The notes under the pieces are model-generated. The model saw nothing but the letters and a program-made list of their open reading frames with translations. It did not search any database and was not told the DNA's origin. A stretch of 64,000 nt of DNA, taken from positions 186,001 through 250,000 of the forward strand of contig NZ_NTLB01000003.1 in NCBI RefSeq assembly GCF_002514725.1, given 5' to 3'. The DNA comes from Mangrovitalea sediminis (GTDB lineage: Bacteria > Pseudomonadota > Gammaproteobacteria > Pseudomonadales > Oleiphilaceae). The position numbers were made by a program, and so were the translations under genes. How positions within the stretch are numbered: the first letter of the stretch is position 1; each line of letters opens with the position of its first letter. Positions 11,344 through 20,299 of this stretch are shown here, piece by piece.

Positions 11344-12178
11344 TGCGCTTGACCTGGATCAGCCGTATCACCCGGTTGTCTGCGTTGAGCACAGTAAAGT
11401 CCAGACCGTCCAGCGTAATGGACTCGCCACGACGGGGCAGGTGGCCGAAGGCCTTGAGCACGATGCCGCCTACCGTATCGAATTCCTCCTCATCCAGTGA
11501 GGTCTTGAAGAATTCGTTGAAGTCCTCGACGGGCGTCACGGCTTTCACCGCATAGCTGCCGTCATCACGGGTCTTGATCTGTGCTTCCTCGTCGAAATCG
11601 TGTTCGTCCTCGATTTCCCCGACGATCTGCTCAAGGACATCCTCGATGGTAATCAGTCCTGCAACGCCGCCATATTCGTCGACCACGATGGCCATATGAT
11701 TACGGGTTTCCTTGAACTCCTTGAGCAACTGGTTGAGGCGCTTGCTCTCGGGAACAAAGGTGGCAGGCCTGAGCACTTCGCGGATGGTGTCCCGGCCCAG
11801 CCGGTTTTGCAGGGCCAGGGGCAGCAGATCCTTGGCCAGAAGAATGCCGATAACCTCGTCCGGATTATCGCCCATGACGGGGAAACGGCTGTGAGCGGAT
11901 TCGATGATTTCCGGCAGGTAGTCGCGAGGATCGTTCGCGGCCTTCACGGTTACCATTTGCGACCGCGGAATCATGATCTCTTCGACGCGCATGTCGGTGA
12001 CCTGCATGGCCCCTTCGATGATGCTCATGGCGTCGCTATCGATGATGTGCTGGGTTTCCGCGTCCCGCAGAATTTCTAGGATGTCGTCCGCCGATTCCGG
12101 TTCATTGGAGAATGCTTGGGAAATGCGTTCCAGCCAGGATTTGGAAGCCTGGCTGCGACTAGAGTGATCGTCGCTCAT
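11336..12178 (-). CDS. corC: CorC/YbeX transporter-associated CBS protein
   Basis: A 280-residue soluble protein with a pair of CBS domains (around VEEIMIPRSQMVTVKA and IREVLRPATFVPES) and the C-terminal CorC/HlyC domain (FNEFFKTSLDEEEFDTVGGIVLKAFGHLP region). Family members (E. coli YbeX) have been linked to Mg/Co efflux and, genetically, to ribosome metabolism; the molecular role is not settled. The gene overlaps lnt by eight bases and lies 18 bases after ybeY. The conserved block miaB-ybeZ-ybeY-ybeX-lnt makes the identity safe. Confidence 0.95.
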   Translation of the reverse strand: MSDDHSSRSQASKSWLERISQAFSNEPESADDILEILRDAETQHIIDSDAMSIIEGAMQVTDMRVEEIMIPRSQMVTVKAANDPRDYLPEIIESAHSRFPVMGDNPDEVIGILLAKDLLPLALQNRLGRDTIREVLRPATFVPESKRLNQLLKEFKETRNHMAIVVDEYGGVAGLITIEDVLEQIVGEIEDEHDFDEEAQIKTRDDGSYAVKAVTPVEDFNEFFKTSLDEEEFDTVGGIVLKAFGHLPRRGESITLDGLDFTVLNADNRVIRLIQVKRSA

Positions 12179-12196
12179 GGAGTCTGATCCGTGTCC

Positions 12197-12649
12197 TCAA
12201 TCTTGATACGGGTTGGGATAGCCCAGTTCTGCCAGCAGGCGAATTTCCAGTGCTTCCATGACATCCGCTTCTGCTTCGGTTTCGTGGTCATAGCCCTGCA
12301 GGTGCAGAACGCCATGAATCACCATGTGGGCCCAGTGCATATCCAGCGGTTTGCCCTGTTCCGCCGCCTCGCGGGTCACGACACTGGCGCAGACTGCCAG
12401 ATCGCCCAGCAATGGCAATGTTATACCGGGCGGCGCCTCAAATGGGAAGGACAGCACATTGGTTGGCTTCTCCTTGCCGCGGTAACGGGTATTCAGGTCC
12501 TGACTTTCCTCGGGGTCGACAACCCGTATAGTGACTTCGGTCGGCTCTTCCCCTTGATAGGCCTGTTCTGCCCAGCGCTTTATCTGTGAAGCCTCGGGTA
12601 TGTTAGCGTCCGACGTGGCGATTTGAAGGTCAACGTTGACGTCGGTCAT
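12197..12649 (-). CDS. ybeY: Endoribonuclease YbeY (rRNA maturation)
   Basis: A metal-dependent endoribonuclease needed for 16S rRNA 3'-end maturation and 70S quality control. The zinc-binding signature HGVLHLQGYDH lies near residue 113. The frame opens further upstream inside ybeZ, but I start at 12649 (MTDVNVDLQIATSD, 150 residues) because it has a GGAG six bases before it and matches the normal length of about 150. It overlaps the 3' end of ybeZ by 20 bases, a typical arrangement in this operon. Confidence 0.95.
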   Translation of the reverse strand: MTDVNVDLQIATSDANIPEASQIKRWAEQAYQGEEPTEVTIRVVDPEESQDLNTRYRGKEKPTNVLSFPFEAPPGITLPLLGDLAVCASVVTREAAEQGKPLDMHWAHMVIHGVLHLQGYDHETEAEADVMEALEIRLLAELGYPNPYQD

Positions 12650-13637
12650 CACGGCTCCGCGGATCGTCAGTTTCGTCTTGATGTGCGTCGTAGGCTTCGA
12701 CAATGCGTTGTACCAGCGGGTGACGCACGACGTCGGCGGAGGTGAACCGGGTCAGGCTGATCCCCTTGACCGGCTTGAGGACCTCAATAGCGTGGACCAG
12801 GCCCGAGTGCTGCCCCTTGGGAAGGTCGATCTGCGTGATGTCGCCGGTGATCACTGCCGTGGAGCCGAAACCGATCCGGGTCAGGAACATTTTCATCTGT
12901 TCCCGGGTGGTGTTCTGGCTTTCATCGAGGATGATGAACGCATTGTTCAGGGTACGGCCACGCATAAAGGCGAGCGGTGCGATCTCGATGACGCTGCGTT
13001 CTATCAGCCGGACGACCTGGTCGAAACCGAGCATTTCATAAAGCGCGTCATAGAGTGGGCGCAGATAGGGATCGACCTTTTGTGCCAGGTCGCCCGGCAG
13101 GAAGCCGAGTTTTTCGCCGGCTTCCACTGCCGGGCGGACCAACAGGATACGTTTGACTTCCTCGTTCTTCAGCGCTTCCACAGCACAGGCCACGGCGAGC
13201 CATGTCTTGCCGGTACCGGCCGGGCCGACACCAAAGTTGATGTCGTGCGTGCGGATCGAGTGTACATAGCGCTGCTGGTTGTCGCCGCGAGGCTTGATCT
13301 GCACTTTCGCCGTACGGATGACGATGCTGGAGCCATCGAAGACATCGCCTTCGGGGAGGCGATCGAAGCCGGATTCACGGATGAACAGATGCACCAGGTC
13401 GGGCGAGATGTCGTCCGATGCTTCGGTCTCTCGGTACAGGTGCTTGACCACTTCGGCGGCCGCCTGGGCCGCATCCTCATCGCCAATCACGCGGAACTGG
13501 TTGCCACGGTAACCGATTCGCACAGTCATGCGGCGTTCGATTTGTTTGAGATGTTCATCGAACTGGCCGCACAGCGCGGCCAGCCGTCGTGGATCGGCGG
13601 GAATCAGTTGAAACTGTCGACTCTCTTCGCTGCTCAA
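12630..13637 (-). CDS. ybeZ: PhoH-like ATPase YbeZ
   Basis: A 335-residue PhoH-family ATPase. The N-terminal KH-like region (about residues 1-90) precedes the ATPase core with Walker A GPAGTGKTWLA near residue 141 and Walker B FIILDESQNTT. Family knowledge links YbeZ with YbeY in RNA processing and ribosome maturation, and the two genes overlap here by 20 bases. It lies 12 bases after miaB. The C-terminus is short and highly charged (DPRSRDDRRQR). Confidence 0.95.
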   Translation of the reverse strand: MSSEESRQFQLIPADPRRLAALCGQFDEHLKQIERRMTVRIGYRGNQFRVIGDEDAAQAAAEVVKHLYRETEASDDISPDLVHLFIRESGFDRLPEGDVFDGSSIVIRTAKVQIKPRGDNQQRYVHSIRTHDINFGVGPAGTGKTWLAVACAVEALKNEEVKRILLVRPAVEAGEKLGFLPGDLAQKVDPYLRPLYDALYEMLGFDQVVRLIERSVIEIAPLAFMRGRTLNNAFIILDESQNTTREQMKMFLTRIGFGSTAVITGDITQIDLPKGQHSGLVHAIEVLKPVKGISLTRFTSADVVRHPLVQRIVEAYDAHQDETDDPRSRDDRRQR

Positions 13638-13649
13638 GCAGACCTCATA

Positions 13650-14990
13650 TCAATATAGATTTGCGTCTATCATCTCGCCGCGCAGCGAGTTCGGCAAGGC
13701 TTCGACAATATGAACATCGACGAAATGGCCGATGACGTTGGGCAGGTCGCTGCGGAAATTGACCACGCGGTTATTCTCTGTGCGGCCCTGGAATTCTCCA
13801 GGATCCTTACGCGAAAGGCCCGTCACCAGAATGCGCTGGGTGGTACCGGCCATTTTGCGGCTGATATCCTGCGCCTGCTGGTTGATGCGTTGTTGCAGCA
13901 GGGCGAGCCGTGCCTTTTTGAGACTTTCCGGTGTGTCGTCGGGCAGGTCTGCCGCGGGAGTTCCCGGGCGTGCGCTGTAAACGAAACTGAAGGACACATC
14001 GAAGTTGATGTCCCGGATCAGGTTCATGGTGTCCTCGAAGTCCTTTTCCGTTTCACCCGGGAAGCCGACGATGAAGTCGGAGGAAATGCTGATGTCCGGG
14101 CGCAGCTTGCGCAGACGCCGGATTTTGGACTTGTATTCGAGCACGGTATGGCCGCGCTTCATCTGCGCCAGCACGCGGTCGGAGCCGCTCTGTACCGGTA
14201 GGTGCAGGTGGCTGACCAGTTCCGGTACCTGTGCATAGACATCGATCAGTGCATCGGAGAACTCGACCGGGTGCGATGTGGTATAGCGAATGCGGTCGAT
14301 GCCATCGATTGCTGCGATGAAGGTGATCAGCTCCGCCAGGTCCATGATGTCGCCTTCGTGGGTTTCACCCCGGTAGGCGTTGACGTTCTGGCCGAGGAGG
14401 TTCACTTCACGCACACCCTGTGCTGCCAGGTGGGCGATTTCCGCAAGAACGTCGTCGACCGGTCGGCTGACCTCTTCCCCGCGGGTGTAAGGCACAACGC
14501 AGAAGGTGCAGTATTTGCTGCAGCCTTCCATGATCGAGACGAAGGCGCTGGGGCCGTCGACACCAGGAGCCGGCAGGTGATCGAATTTCTCGATCTCCGG
14601 GAAGCTGATATCCACTACGCCACCGCGGCCCTCGCGGGCATCGGCGATCATGTCCGGCAGGCGGTGCAGGGTTTGCGGGCCGAACACCATGTCCACGTAA
14701 GGCGCCCGCGACATGATGGCGTCGCCTTCCTGGCTCGCAACGCAGCCGCCGACACCGATCAACAGGTCCGGGTTGCGTGCCTTGAGCTGCTTCCAGCGTC
14801 CCAACTGGTGGAAGACTTTCTCCTGGGCCTTTTCCCGGATAGAGCAGGTATTAAGCAGGAGGATATCGGCATCGTCCGGCGTGTCGGTCAGTTCGACGCC
14901 TTCGCTGTCACGTAGCAGATCCACCATGCGGGAGGAATCATACTCGTTCATCTGACAGCCGTGGGTCTTGATATACAGCTTTTTGGCCAT
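13650..14990 (-). CDS. miaB: tRNA-2-methylthio-N6-dimethylallyladenosine synthase
   Basis: A radical-SAM methylthiotransferase acting on i6A37 of tRNAs that read UNN codons. With the start at 14990 it has 446 residues. The N-terminal UPF0004 domain has Cys residues in [22 protein letters not shown] and [11 protein letters not shown] for the auxiliary cluster. The radical-SAM motif is CSKYCTFC. The C-terminal TRAM domain ends the protein. An upstream in-frame start at 15089 was rejected because [19 protein letters not shown] is the family's conserved N-terminus. It is first in a five-gene leftward operon with a consensus-like promoter at 15069-15098. RimO, its paralog, is at 20300. Confidence 0.96.
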   Translation of the reverse strand: MAKKLYIKTHGCQMNEYDSSRMVDLLRDSEGVELTDTPDDADILLLNTCSIREKAQEKVFHQLGRWKQLKARNPDLLIGVGGCVASQEGDAIMSRAPYVDMVFGPQTLHRLPDMIADAREGRGGVVDISFPEIEKFDHLPAPGVDGPSAFVSIMEGCSKYCTFCVVPYTRGEEVSRPVDDVLAEIAHLAAQGVREVNLLGQNVNAYRGETHEGDIMDLAELITFIAAIDGIDRIRYTTSHPVEFSDALIDVYAQVPELVSHLHLPVQSGSDRVLAQMKRGHTVLEYKSKIRRLRKLRPDISISSDFIVGFPGETEKDFEDTMNLIRDINFDVSFSFVYSARPGTPAADLPDDTPESLKKARLALLQQRINQQAQDISRKMAGTTQRILVTGLSRKDPGEFQGRTENNRVVNFRSDLPNVIGHFVDVHIVEALPNSLRGEMIDANLY

Positions 14991-15068
14991 GATGGGGTGT
15001 GCAAACCTCAATAGAAACAGGCAGGTCTGCCAGGGTGCAGCCCGCCGGGTATCTGAAATCAGGTGCGC

Positions 15069-15098
15069 ATTATACCGGTCTGCGCCCATTGCTGTAAA
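15069..15098 (-). promoter_or_regulatory. Sigma70-type promoter of the miaB operon
   Basis: On the minus strand TTTACA (15098-15093), an 18-base spacer and a perfect TATAAT (15074-15069). Transcription would start near 15062, about 70 bases before the miaB ATG. It is the cleanest consensus promoter I see in the window. Confidence 0.6.
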
Positions 15099-15194
15099 AG
15101 TGTGCGGTTATCTGTACGCACTGTCCGAAGGCTGGCTGCGAAGGGCGGCTATGGTATCATCGCCGCTTCGATGTTGTTGATGTCAGATCACTCC

Positions 15195-15515
15195 ATGAGC
15201 CAGCGCAAGCTATACAAGATCATCTTCTATAACCAGGACGAAATCTTCGAGATCTATGCCGCTCACGTCTATCCCAGTGAGATGTACGGTTTTATCGAAG
15301 TCGAACAGTTGACCTTCGGAGAGCGGTCGCAAGTGCTTGTCGATCCGGGCCAGGAAAAGCTAAGGACCGAGTTCGATGGCGTCAAGCGCACCTGGATTCC
15401 CATGGGTGCAGTCGTGCGTATCGATGAAGTCGAGCAGGTTGGTATGGGCCGGGTCAGTAGCGTCAAAAACGGTGTGACGCCCTTCCCCGGCAACTCGGGG
15501 CGCAATAATACCTGA
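15195..15515 (+). CDS. DUF1820 family protein
   Basis: A 106-residue soluble protein of the DUF1820 family, function unknown. The body runs MSQRKLYKIIFYNQDEIFEIYA onward, with a beta-rich pattern and the stretch RTWIPMGAVVRIDEVEQVG near the C-terminus. I start at 15195, where family likeness begins; an ATG at 15180 would add five residues. The C-terminal tail is polar (NSGRNNT). It is divergent from miaB and convergent with yejK, with only eight bases between the stops. Its position next to miaB suggests a conserved neighbourhood but not a function. Confidence 0.85.
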   Translation: MSQRKLYKIIFYNQDEIFEIYAAHVYPSEMYGFIEVEQLTFGERSQVLVDPGQEKLRTEFDGVKRTWIPMGAVVRIDEVEQVGMGRVSSVKNGVTPFPGNSGRNNT

Positions 15516-15523
15516 CCCGGCGG

Positions 15524-16546
15524 CTACGACTCTTCCTTGCCTCTTTCGAGATACTGCTGTAACTGCAATTTCAGCGCTTTGGGCAGCTTTGTGATGGTGA
15601 TCGCGTCTTTCTCACGGTCGTAGTAGACCGCCTGGTTAACCAGGTCCGACGAAAACGAAAGGCTGATCCCATTGCCGGCGCCGGAAATACGTACGAGTTT
15701 CTTCACCTTGCGATGGTCCGGATGCAGTACCGCATCCTCCGGCATGACCTGGGCTTCGTTGACGAAGCTCTTGAAGCGCGTGGGCTCCTGTTCGTCGAGG
15801 AAGCCGGATAACGCGTCGATGGGCACCGGTTCTCCCAGGTCGTGCTGCTGCTTGCAGAAATCATAGGCCCGGGTGCGGACCTTTTGTGCATCTTCGGGTT
15901 CGCTCTGGCGGGCGAACGCCTCCACCGCATCCAGAAAAGTACGGGTTTCCTGCTCGACGTCCACACTGCTCTGAAATCCCACCAGATCGCTGAAGGCCAG
16001 CCCCAGATCGCCGGTGCCGCGTGCGCGAACCAGCGTCAGGTAGTTGGTGGCGGCGGCTTCGCTACGCCAATCATCCAACTCGATGCGGGCCGCCAGGTCG
16101 AGACGAGAGGTGCTGAGTACTTCGGTCGCATCCAGTCCCAATTGGTTGTCGAGCAGCATGGCGCTGTCGGTTTCGAGCAGGAACAGGTAAACGACTTCAC
16201 TGTCTGCGAGCGTTTCGTGAACCAGCATGATGGGGCCGGCGAACTCCAGGTCGCGTTGCGTCACCAGTTCCTCCCACTGCCCCAACAGGCGCTCGGAGAA
16301 GCTGGCAAAGCTCTGTCTGCCGTCGAGGTGATCGCGGAGCCAGGCGCTGAACGGGCTGGTACCGGTGTCTTCGGAAAAACGCCCGTAAAATTTGCCGGGC
16401 TTGCTGTTGAAGAGGCGCTTGTATTGCTTGAAGAGGCCTTCGTAATCGCCGCCGGGTGATGCCAGGGGCTCCCCGAGGCGTGTCGTGGCCGCTTGTCCCA
16501 GTTGCAGATGGGACACGAAGAGTACGCGAAGGTCTTGAATGGCCAT
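15524..16546 (-). CDS. yejK: Nucleoid-associated protein YejK/NdpA
   Basis: A 340-residue protein of the NdpA (37-kDa nucleoid-associated) family. Recognisable stretches are YKRLFNSKPGKFYGRFSED (about residues 42-60), SSRLDLAARIELDDW-like segments in the middle (visible as TSRLDLAARIELDDWRSEAAATNYL) and ISGAGNGISLSFSSDLV near the C-terminus. YejK was found on the E. coli nucleoid and interacts with topoisomerase IV; its role is otherwise vague. The frame is open to 16642, but the conserved part begins at MAIQDLRVLFVSHL, so I start at 16546; the ribosome-binding site is weak. Confidence 0.9.
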   Translation of the reverse strand: MAIQDLRVLFVSHLQLGQAATTRLGEPLASPGGDYEGLFKQYKRLFNSKPGKFYGRFSEDTGTSPFSAWLRDHLDGRQSFASFSERLLGQWEELVTQRDLEFAGPIMLVHETLADSEVVYLFLLETDSAMLLDNQLGLDATEVLSTSRLDLAARIELDDWRSEAAATNYLTLVRARGTGDLGLAFSDLVGFQSSVDVEQETRTFLDAVEAFARQSEPEDAQKVRTRAYDFCKQQHDLGEPVPIDALSGFLDEQEPTRFKSFVNEAQVMPEDAVLHPDHRKVKKLVRISGAGNGISLSFSSDLVNQAVYYDREKDAITITKLPKALKLQLQQYLERGKEES

Positions 16547-16643
16547 GTTTCTGCAGATATGTCGGTCGGAATGGGGCGCCAGCATAACCCAGAAGCGCCG
16601 TTCTGTCAGGTGCGCTGAATGCGGCGCATGGCATGGCAACACT

Positions 16644-16674
16644 GGCGAATCCGGCTGCGCTGGCCGGATTCGCC
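16644..16674 (-). terminator. Hairpin after cysN
   Basis: GGCGAATCCGGC (16644-16655) pairs perfectly with GCCGGATTCGCC (16663-16674). It lies six bases past the cysN stop. No T-run follows on the minus strand, so termination may be rho-assisted. Confidence 0.5.
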
Positions 16675-16680
16675 TTGAGA

Positions 16681-18339
16681 TTAGAGCAGGCCGCGTTCGC
16701 GCAGGTCCGTCAGCAGTTGGGCGGCGGTGGGTGCTGCCTGGGCCTCGTCATTGACTTCGGCCTGCCCGCCGATCAGGTCTCCGCTCAGGCCCTGAGCGAC
16801 AACAATCAATCCCTGGTCGGATAACAGTTCAGCGACGTGCAGGCGCTCATCGGCGTCGGTGATACTGTTTTCGTCCAGAACGACGACCGTCTTGCCAAGA
16901 TCGAACAACTGGCGCTCCAGCACATGTGCCAGCGCCGAGGCCTGCTGGCCGGAGACGGCAAGGATCAGAGGCTTCTGCCCCAGCCGCTGTATGCGCTCCT
17001 GTGCGGAAACCGGCTCGAATGCCTCGTCATTCTGCTCCAGCGCACCGTTGATCATGCCTGCCCCAACGGTCACATTGGTCAACCGGTCGATAATGATGAA
17101 GGCACCTGTGGCACGGTTCCTGTTGTAGGCGTCGAAAGCCACCGGCTGGCTGAGCGTGATTTCGCACAGGCCGATCTCGTTCAGGGCCAGGGCCTCTGTC
17201 GGCTGCTGTTCCAGCGTGTTGACGTCGGTACGGTAGTGGATTCGGCGTACCGAGCCTGACGTAAAGTTTTCGTTCAGCTTGATGTTGTACAACCGCCCTG
17301 GAACCAGGTCGTGATCGATCATCCAGACAATGTGCGCGTTGAAGCGGTTGCCTACCTGCGGCAGGTTGTCCGCCTTGACCAGCATGTCGCCACGGCTGAT
17401 GTCGATCTCGTCCTTCAGTGTCAGGGTGACGGCCTGATCGGTGTAGGCTTCATCCAGTTTGCCGTCGAAGGTCACGATGTCCTTGACCGTACTTGTCCGT
17501 CGGGACGGCAGTGCCATCACCGCGTCGCCGGGGCGGATAACGCCGGAGGCGATGGTGCCGCAGAAACCGCGGAAGTCGAGGTTGGGGCGGTTGACATACT
17601 GCACCGGAAAGCGAAAGTCGCTCATGTTCTTGTCGCGGGCGATTTCGGCTGTTTCCAGGATGTCCATCAACGACGGGCCCTCGAACCACGGCATTCTTTC
17701 GCTACGGGCGACAACGTTGTCGCCTTCAAGGGCCGACATCGGGACGAAGCGGATGTCCTGGGAGCCGAGTTTGTCGGCGAAGGCCAGATAGTCGTCGCGG
17801 ATGGCTTCGAAGCGCTCCTGGGAGAAATCGACCAGATCCATCTTGTTGATGGCGACCACAATGTGTTTGATGCCCAGCAGTGAGGCGATAAAACTGTGGC
17901 GACGGGTTTGCGTCAGCACGCCGTAGCGGGCGTCGATCAGTATGATCGCCAGTTGCGCGGTGGATGCACCGGTGGCCATGTTGCGAGTGTATTGTTCGTG
18001 CCCGGGTGTATCCGCAATGATGAATTTGCGTTTGTCGGTCGAGAAATAGCGATAGGCGACATCGATAGTGATCCCCTGTTCGCGCTCGGCCTGCAGCCCA
18101 TCCACCAGTAGCGCCAGGTCCAGCTTTTCACCGGTGGTTCCCATCTTGGCGCTGTCCACCTTGAGCGCCGCCATGTGATCCTCGTAGATCATCTTGGTAT
18201 CGTGCAGCAAGCGCCCGATCAGGGTGCTCTTGCCATCGTCGACGCTGCCGCAGGTCAGCAGGCGCAAGAGTTCCTTGTCCTCGTGTTGCTTGAGGTAGGT
18301 GTCGATATCGGTGCCGATCAGTTCGGATTGGTGTGCCAT
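16681..18339 (-). CDS. cysN: Sulfate adenylyltransferase subunit 1, with a degenerate APS-kinase-like tail
   Basis: The GTPase subunit of ATP sulfurylase: with CysD it makes adenosine 5'-phosphosulfate from sulfate and ATP, driven by GTP hydrolysis. The EF-Tu-like G domain has [18 protein letters not shown] (P-loop, about residues 30-47), [13 protein letters not shown] (G3) and NKMDLVDFS (G4). The 552 residues exceed the usual 475 or so. The last 98 (455-552) resemble the start of an APS kinase domain ([41 protein letters not shown]), but the P-loop GxxGxGKS is gone and the domain is truncated. The fused CysNC form known in pseudomonads may be ancestral. It lies 28 bases after cysD. Confidence 0.94.
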   Translation of the reverse strand: MAHQSELIGTDIDTYLKQHEDKELLRLLTCGSVDDGKSTLIGRLLHDTKMIYEDHMAALKVDSAKMGTTGEKLDLALLVDGLQAEREQGITIDVAYRYFSTDKRKFIIADTPGHEQYTRNMATGASTAQLAIILIDARYGVLTQTRRHSFIASLLGIKHIVVAINKMDLVDFSQERFEAIRDDYLAFADKLGSQDIRFVPMSALEGDNVVARSERMPWFEGPSLMDILETAEIARDKNMSDFRFPVQYVNRPNLDFRGFCGTIASGVIRPGDAVMALPSRRTSTVKDIVTFDGKLDEAYTDQAVTLTLKDEIDISRGDMLVKADNLPQVGNRFNAHIVWMIDHDLVPGRLYNIKLNENFTSGSVRRIHYRTDVNTLEQQPTEALALNEIGLCEITLSQPVAFDAYNRNRATGAFIIIDRLTNVTVGAGMINGALEQNDEAFEPVSAQERIQRLGQKPLILAVSGQQASALAHVLERQLFDLGKTVVVLDENSITDADERLHVAELLSDQGLIVVAQGLSGDLIGGQAEVNDEAQAAPTAAQLLTDLRERGLL

Positions 18340-18367
18340 TGGTCTCTAATCCCGTGTCCGCTGCTGT

Positions 18368-19276
18368 TCAGAAATAACCTTCGCGCTTCTTTTGCTCCAT
18401 GGAACCGGCCTGATCGTGATCGATCATCCGGCCCTGGCGCTCCGAGCCTTTTGCCAGCAGCATTTCCTGGATGATTTCAGGCAGCGTGGTGGCTTCGGAC
18501 TCGACAGCGCCCGTCAGCGGATAGCAGCCGAGGGTGCGGAAGCGGACAAATTTCATTTGTGGCTCTTCGCCGGGCAGCAGCGGTATGCGATCGTCGTCAA
18601 CCATGATCTGGGTGCCATCCCGTTCGACCACGGGTCGCTTCGCGGCATAGTAGAGCGGGACGATTTCGATATTTTCCAGATGGATATATTGCCAGATATC
18701 CAGTTCCGTCCAGTTCGACAGCGGGAACACCCGGATGCTTTCACCCTTGTTGATCTTGCCGTTGTAGATATTCCAGAGCTCCGGGCGCTGGTTTTTGGGA
18801 TCCCAGCGATGGAACTGGTCGCGGAAGGAATAGACTCGCTCCTTGGCTCGCGATTTCTCTTCGTCGCGCCGCGCACCGCCAAAGGCAGCGTCGAAACGAT
18901 ATCTGTCCAGTGCCTGTTTGAGCGCCTGCGTCTTCATGATGTCGGTATATTTTGCGCTGCCCTGATCGAACGGATTGATGTTGGCGCGAACACCATCCTG
19001 GTTGGTGTGCACAATCAGCTCAAAGCCGTGCTTTTTGGCCTGGTCGTCGCGAAAACGGATCATGTCCTGGAATTTCCAGGTGGTGTCCACGTGCAGCAGG
19101 GGGAAGGGGAGCTTGCCCGGGAAAAAGGCCTTACGCGCCAAATGCAACATCACCGACGAATCCTTGCCGATGGAATACATCATGACCGGATTGCCGAACT
19201 CGGCCGCGACTTCCCGAATGATGTGGATGCTTTCCGCTTCCAACTGCTTGAGATGCGTAAGGTTGTACGTCGTCAT
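18368..19276 (-). CDS. cysD: Sulfate adenylyltransferase subunit 2
   Basis: The adenylyl-transferring subunit of ATP sulfurylase, a PP-loop ATPase with the [12 protein letters not shown] motif near residue 40. The C-terminus ends in the conserved [12 protein letters not shown] use the start at 19276 (302 residues, exactly the E. coli length) because AAGGA lies four bases before it; the ATG at 19288 would overlap that site. It is first in the cysD-cysN unit for assimilatory sulfate activation. A TATAGT on the minus strand at 19403-19398 could be a -10 with a poor -35, as is usual for CysB-activated promoters; that is inference. Confidence 0.95.
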   Translation of the reverse strand: MTTYNLTHLKQLEAESIHIIREVAAEFGNPVMMYSIGKDSSVMLHLARKAFFPGKLPFPLLHVDTTWKFQDMIRFRDDQAKKHGFELIVHTNQDGVRANINPFDQGSAKYTDIMKTQALKQALDRYRFDAAFGGARRDEEKSRAKERVYSFRDQFHRWDPKNQRPELWNIYNGKINKGESIRVFPLSNWTELDIWQYIHLENIEIVPLYYAAKRPVVERDGTQIMVDDDRIPLLPGEEPQMKFVRFRTLGCYPLTGAVESEATTLPEIIQEMLLAKGSERQGRMIDHDQAGSMEQKKREGYF

Positions 19277-19491
19277 TGCGTCCTTCACTTTGTGCAGGTG
19301 TCACGAAACATTTGGGACCCGGCGCCAATGACCCCGCGCAACCCGGGTGAGGGAGGGGAATATGGTTATCTAGCGACCGGTGCTTCTGTGTAGGAGCACT
19401 ATATCAGAGGCAGGAAAGGCATAAGAAGTGTTTGAATTAGAGTTTAAAGCTATAACAATATGCCGGAATTTCGGAATGGTGGATCTTGCGA

Positions 19492-19956
19492 TCAGGAGGT
19501 CTGGCCGAGATTGCGGTCGACAAACTGGTTGACGTAATCCTGTCCGTAACCTTCGAAAGAGACAAATTGCATGCCGATCTGAAAGGTGCTGCGCGAGACG
19601 CGCCGGATATGAACAACGTCGCATTCTGCATGGACGCGTACTCGCTGTAACGCAATGATTGGCAGATCGAAGACCGTCGATAGCCTCACCGCCTGACGCG
19701 GGGCGACGGGGGAGTGATTGGGGACGAGCTTTGCCATTTCCTCTGGCGTGCATTCCAGCATCATTCCGGCTCTCGACAGATTGGCGAGTTGGCAGGGCTG
19801 TACTGAGCCGTCTGGCAGTTTGACGTCGACGGCCAGTTCCAGCGCGATGCGCTGGTAATGACGCAGGTTTGGACGTGATGCCATGCGTTTGTCGGCTTCC
19901 AGGGGTGTTTTTTCCAAAAGTCTGTTCATGAGGCCGTAGGTTCGTCTCAAGGTCAC
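19492..19956 (-). CDS. PilZ domain protein
   Basis: A 154-residue single-domain protein. The c-di-GMP-binding signature of PilZ is visible: RHYQR (RxxxR) around residues 32-36, followed about 28 residues later by NLSRAGM, corresponding to the D/NxSxxG motif. A beta-rich body follows, ending in IGMQFVSFEGYGQDYVNQFV. It probably binds cyclic di-GMP and signals to an unknown partner. The start is uncertain: ATGs at 19956 and 19929 are both possible. It is divergent from rimO and does not appear functionally tied to cysD, whose promoter region lies downstream. Confidence 0.85.
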   Translation of the reverse strand: MTLRRTYGLMNRLLEKTPLEADKRMASRPNLRHYQRIALELAVDVKLPDGSVQPCQLANLSRAGMMLECTPEEMAKLVPNHSPVAPRQAVRLSTVFDLPIIALQRVRVHAECDVVHIRRVSRSTFQIGMQFVSFEGYGQDYVNQFVDRNLGQTS

Positions 19957-20299
19957 GCCAGCTCCTCAGACTGCCTCGGCAGGTCGTGCCCCATGTCTCC
20001 AGGCCAGAGCGGCAACTGACTATCAAATAGTTGCAAGATGTATTGGATTGTAGGTCTCCGATAAAAAATGAACAAGTTATCCAGTCGAAGGGTGTCGCAA
20101 GTTGTGACGGTTTTCGTGGGACAGGCGGTTGCGGTGGTGAGATCCACTCATTTCGTGTCGCCAACAGCGTCTTAAGTCGGCGGGTGGAGATGAAGCCGGT
20201 GGATCCGTATTCCTGCGGCTTGGGTCTGGCCTGCCGGCTGTCTTACAATAGCAACCTTTGTGCAGGCGACTGCTCGTTGACAGGATTGACTGAGGTAGC
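19957..20299. other. PilZ/rimO divergent intergenic region (343 bases)
   Basis: No supportable gene. A 264-residue minus-strand frame crosses it and runs into the PilZ gene in another register, but it has Arg-rich shadow composition. Promoters for both flanking genes should lie here; I see no strong consensus. Confidence 0.55.

Noticed and set aside
12636-13658. 340-codon open frame antisense to ybeZ
   Set aside because: Same reason: antisense shadow, no family likeness.
15480-15500. GC-rich hairpin CCCCGG/CGGGG as terminator of the DUF1820 gene
   Set aside because: It lies inside the coding region before the stop and has no T-run.
18392-19393. 333-codon open frame antisense to cysD
   Set aside because: Antisense to a certain gene; no domain seen.
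19370-20164. 264-codon minus-strand frame over the PilZ gene and its upstream region
   Set aside because: Arg/Pro-rich shadow in another register; the PilZ frame has the RxxxR and NxSxxG motifs and reads as a domain.
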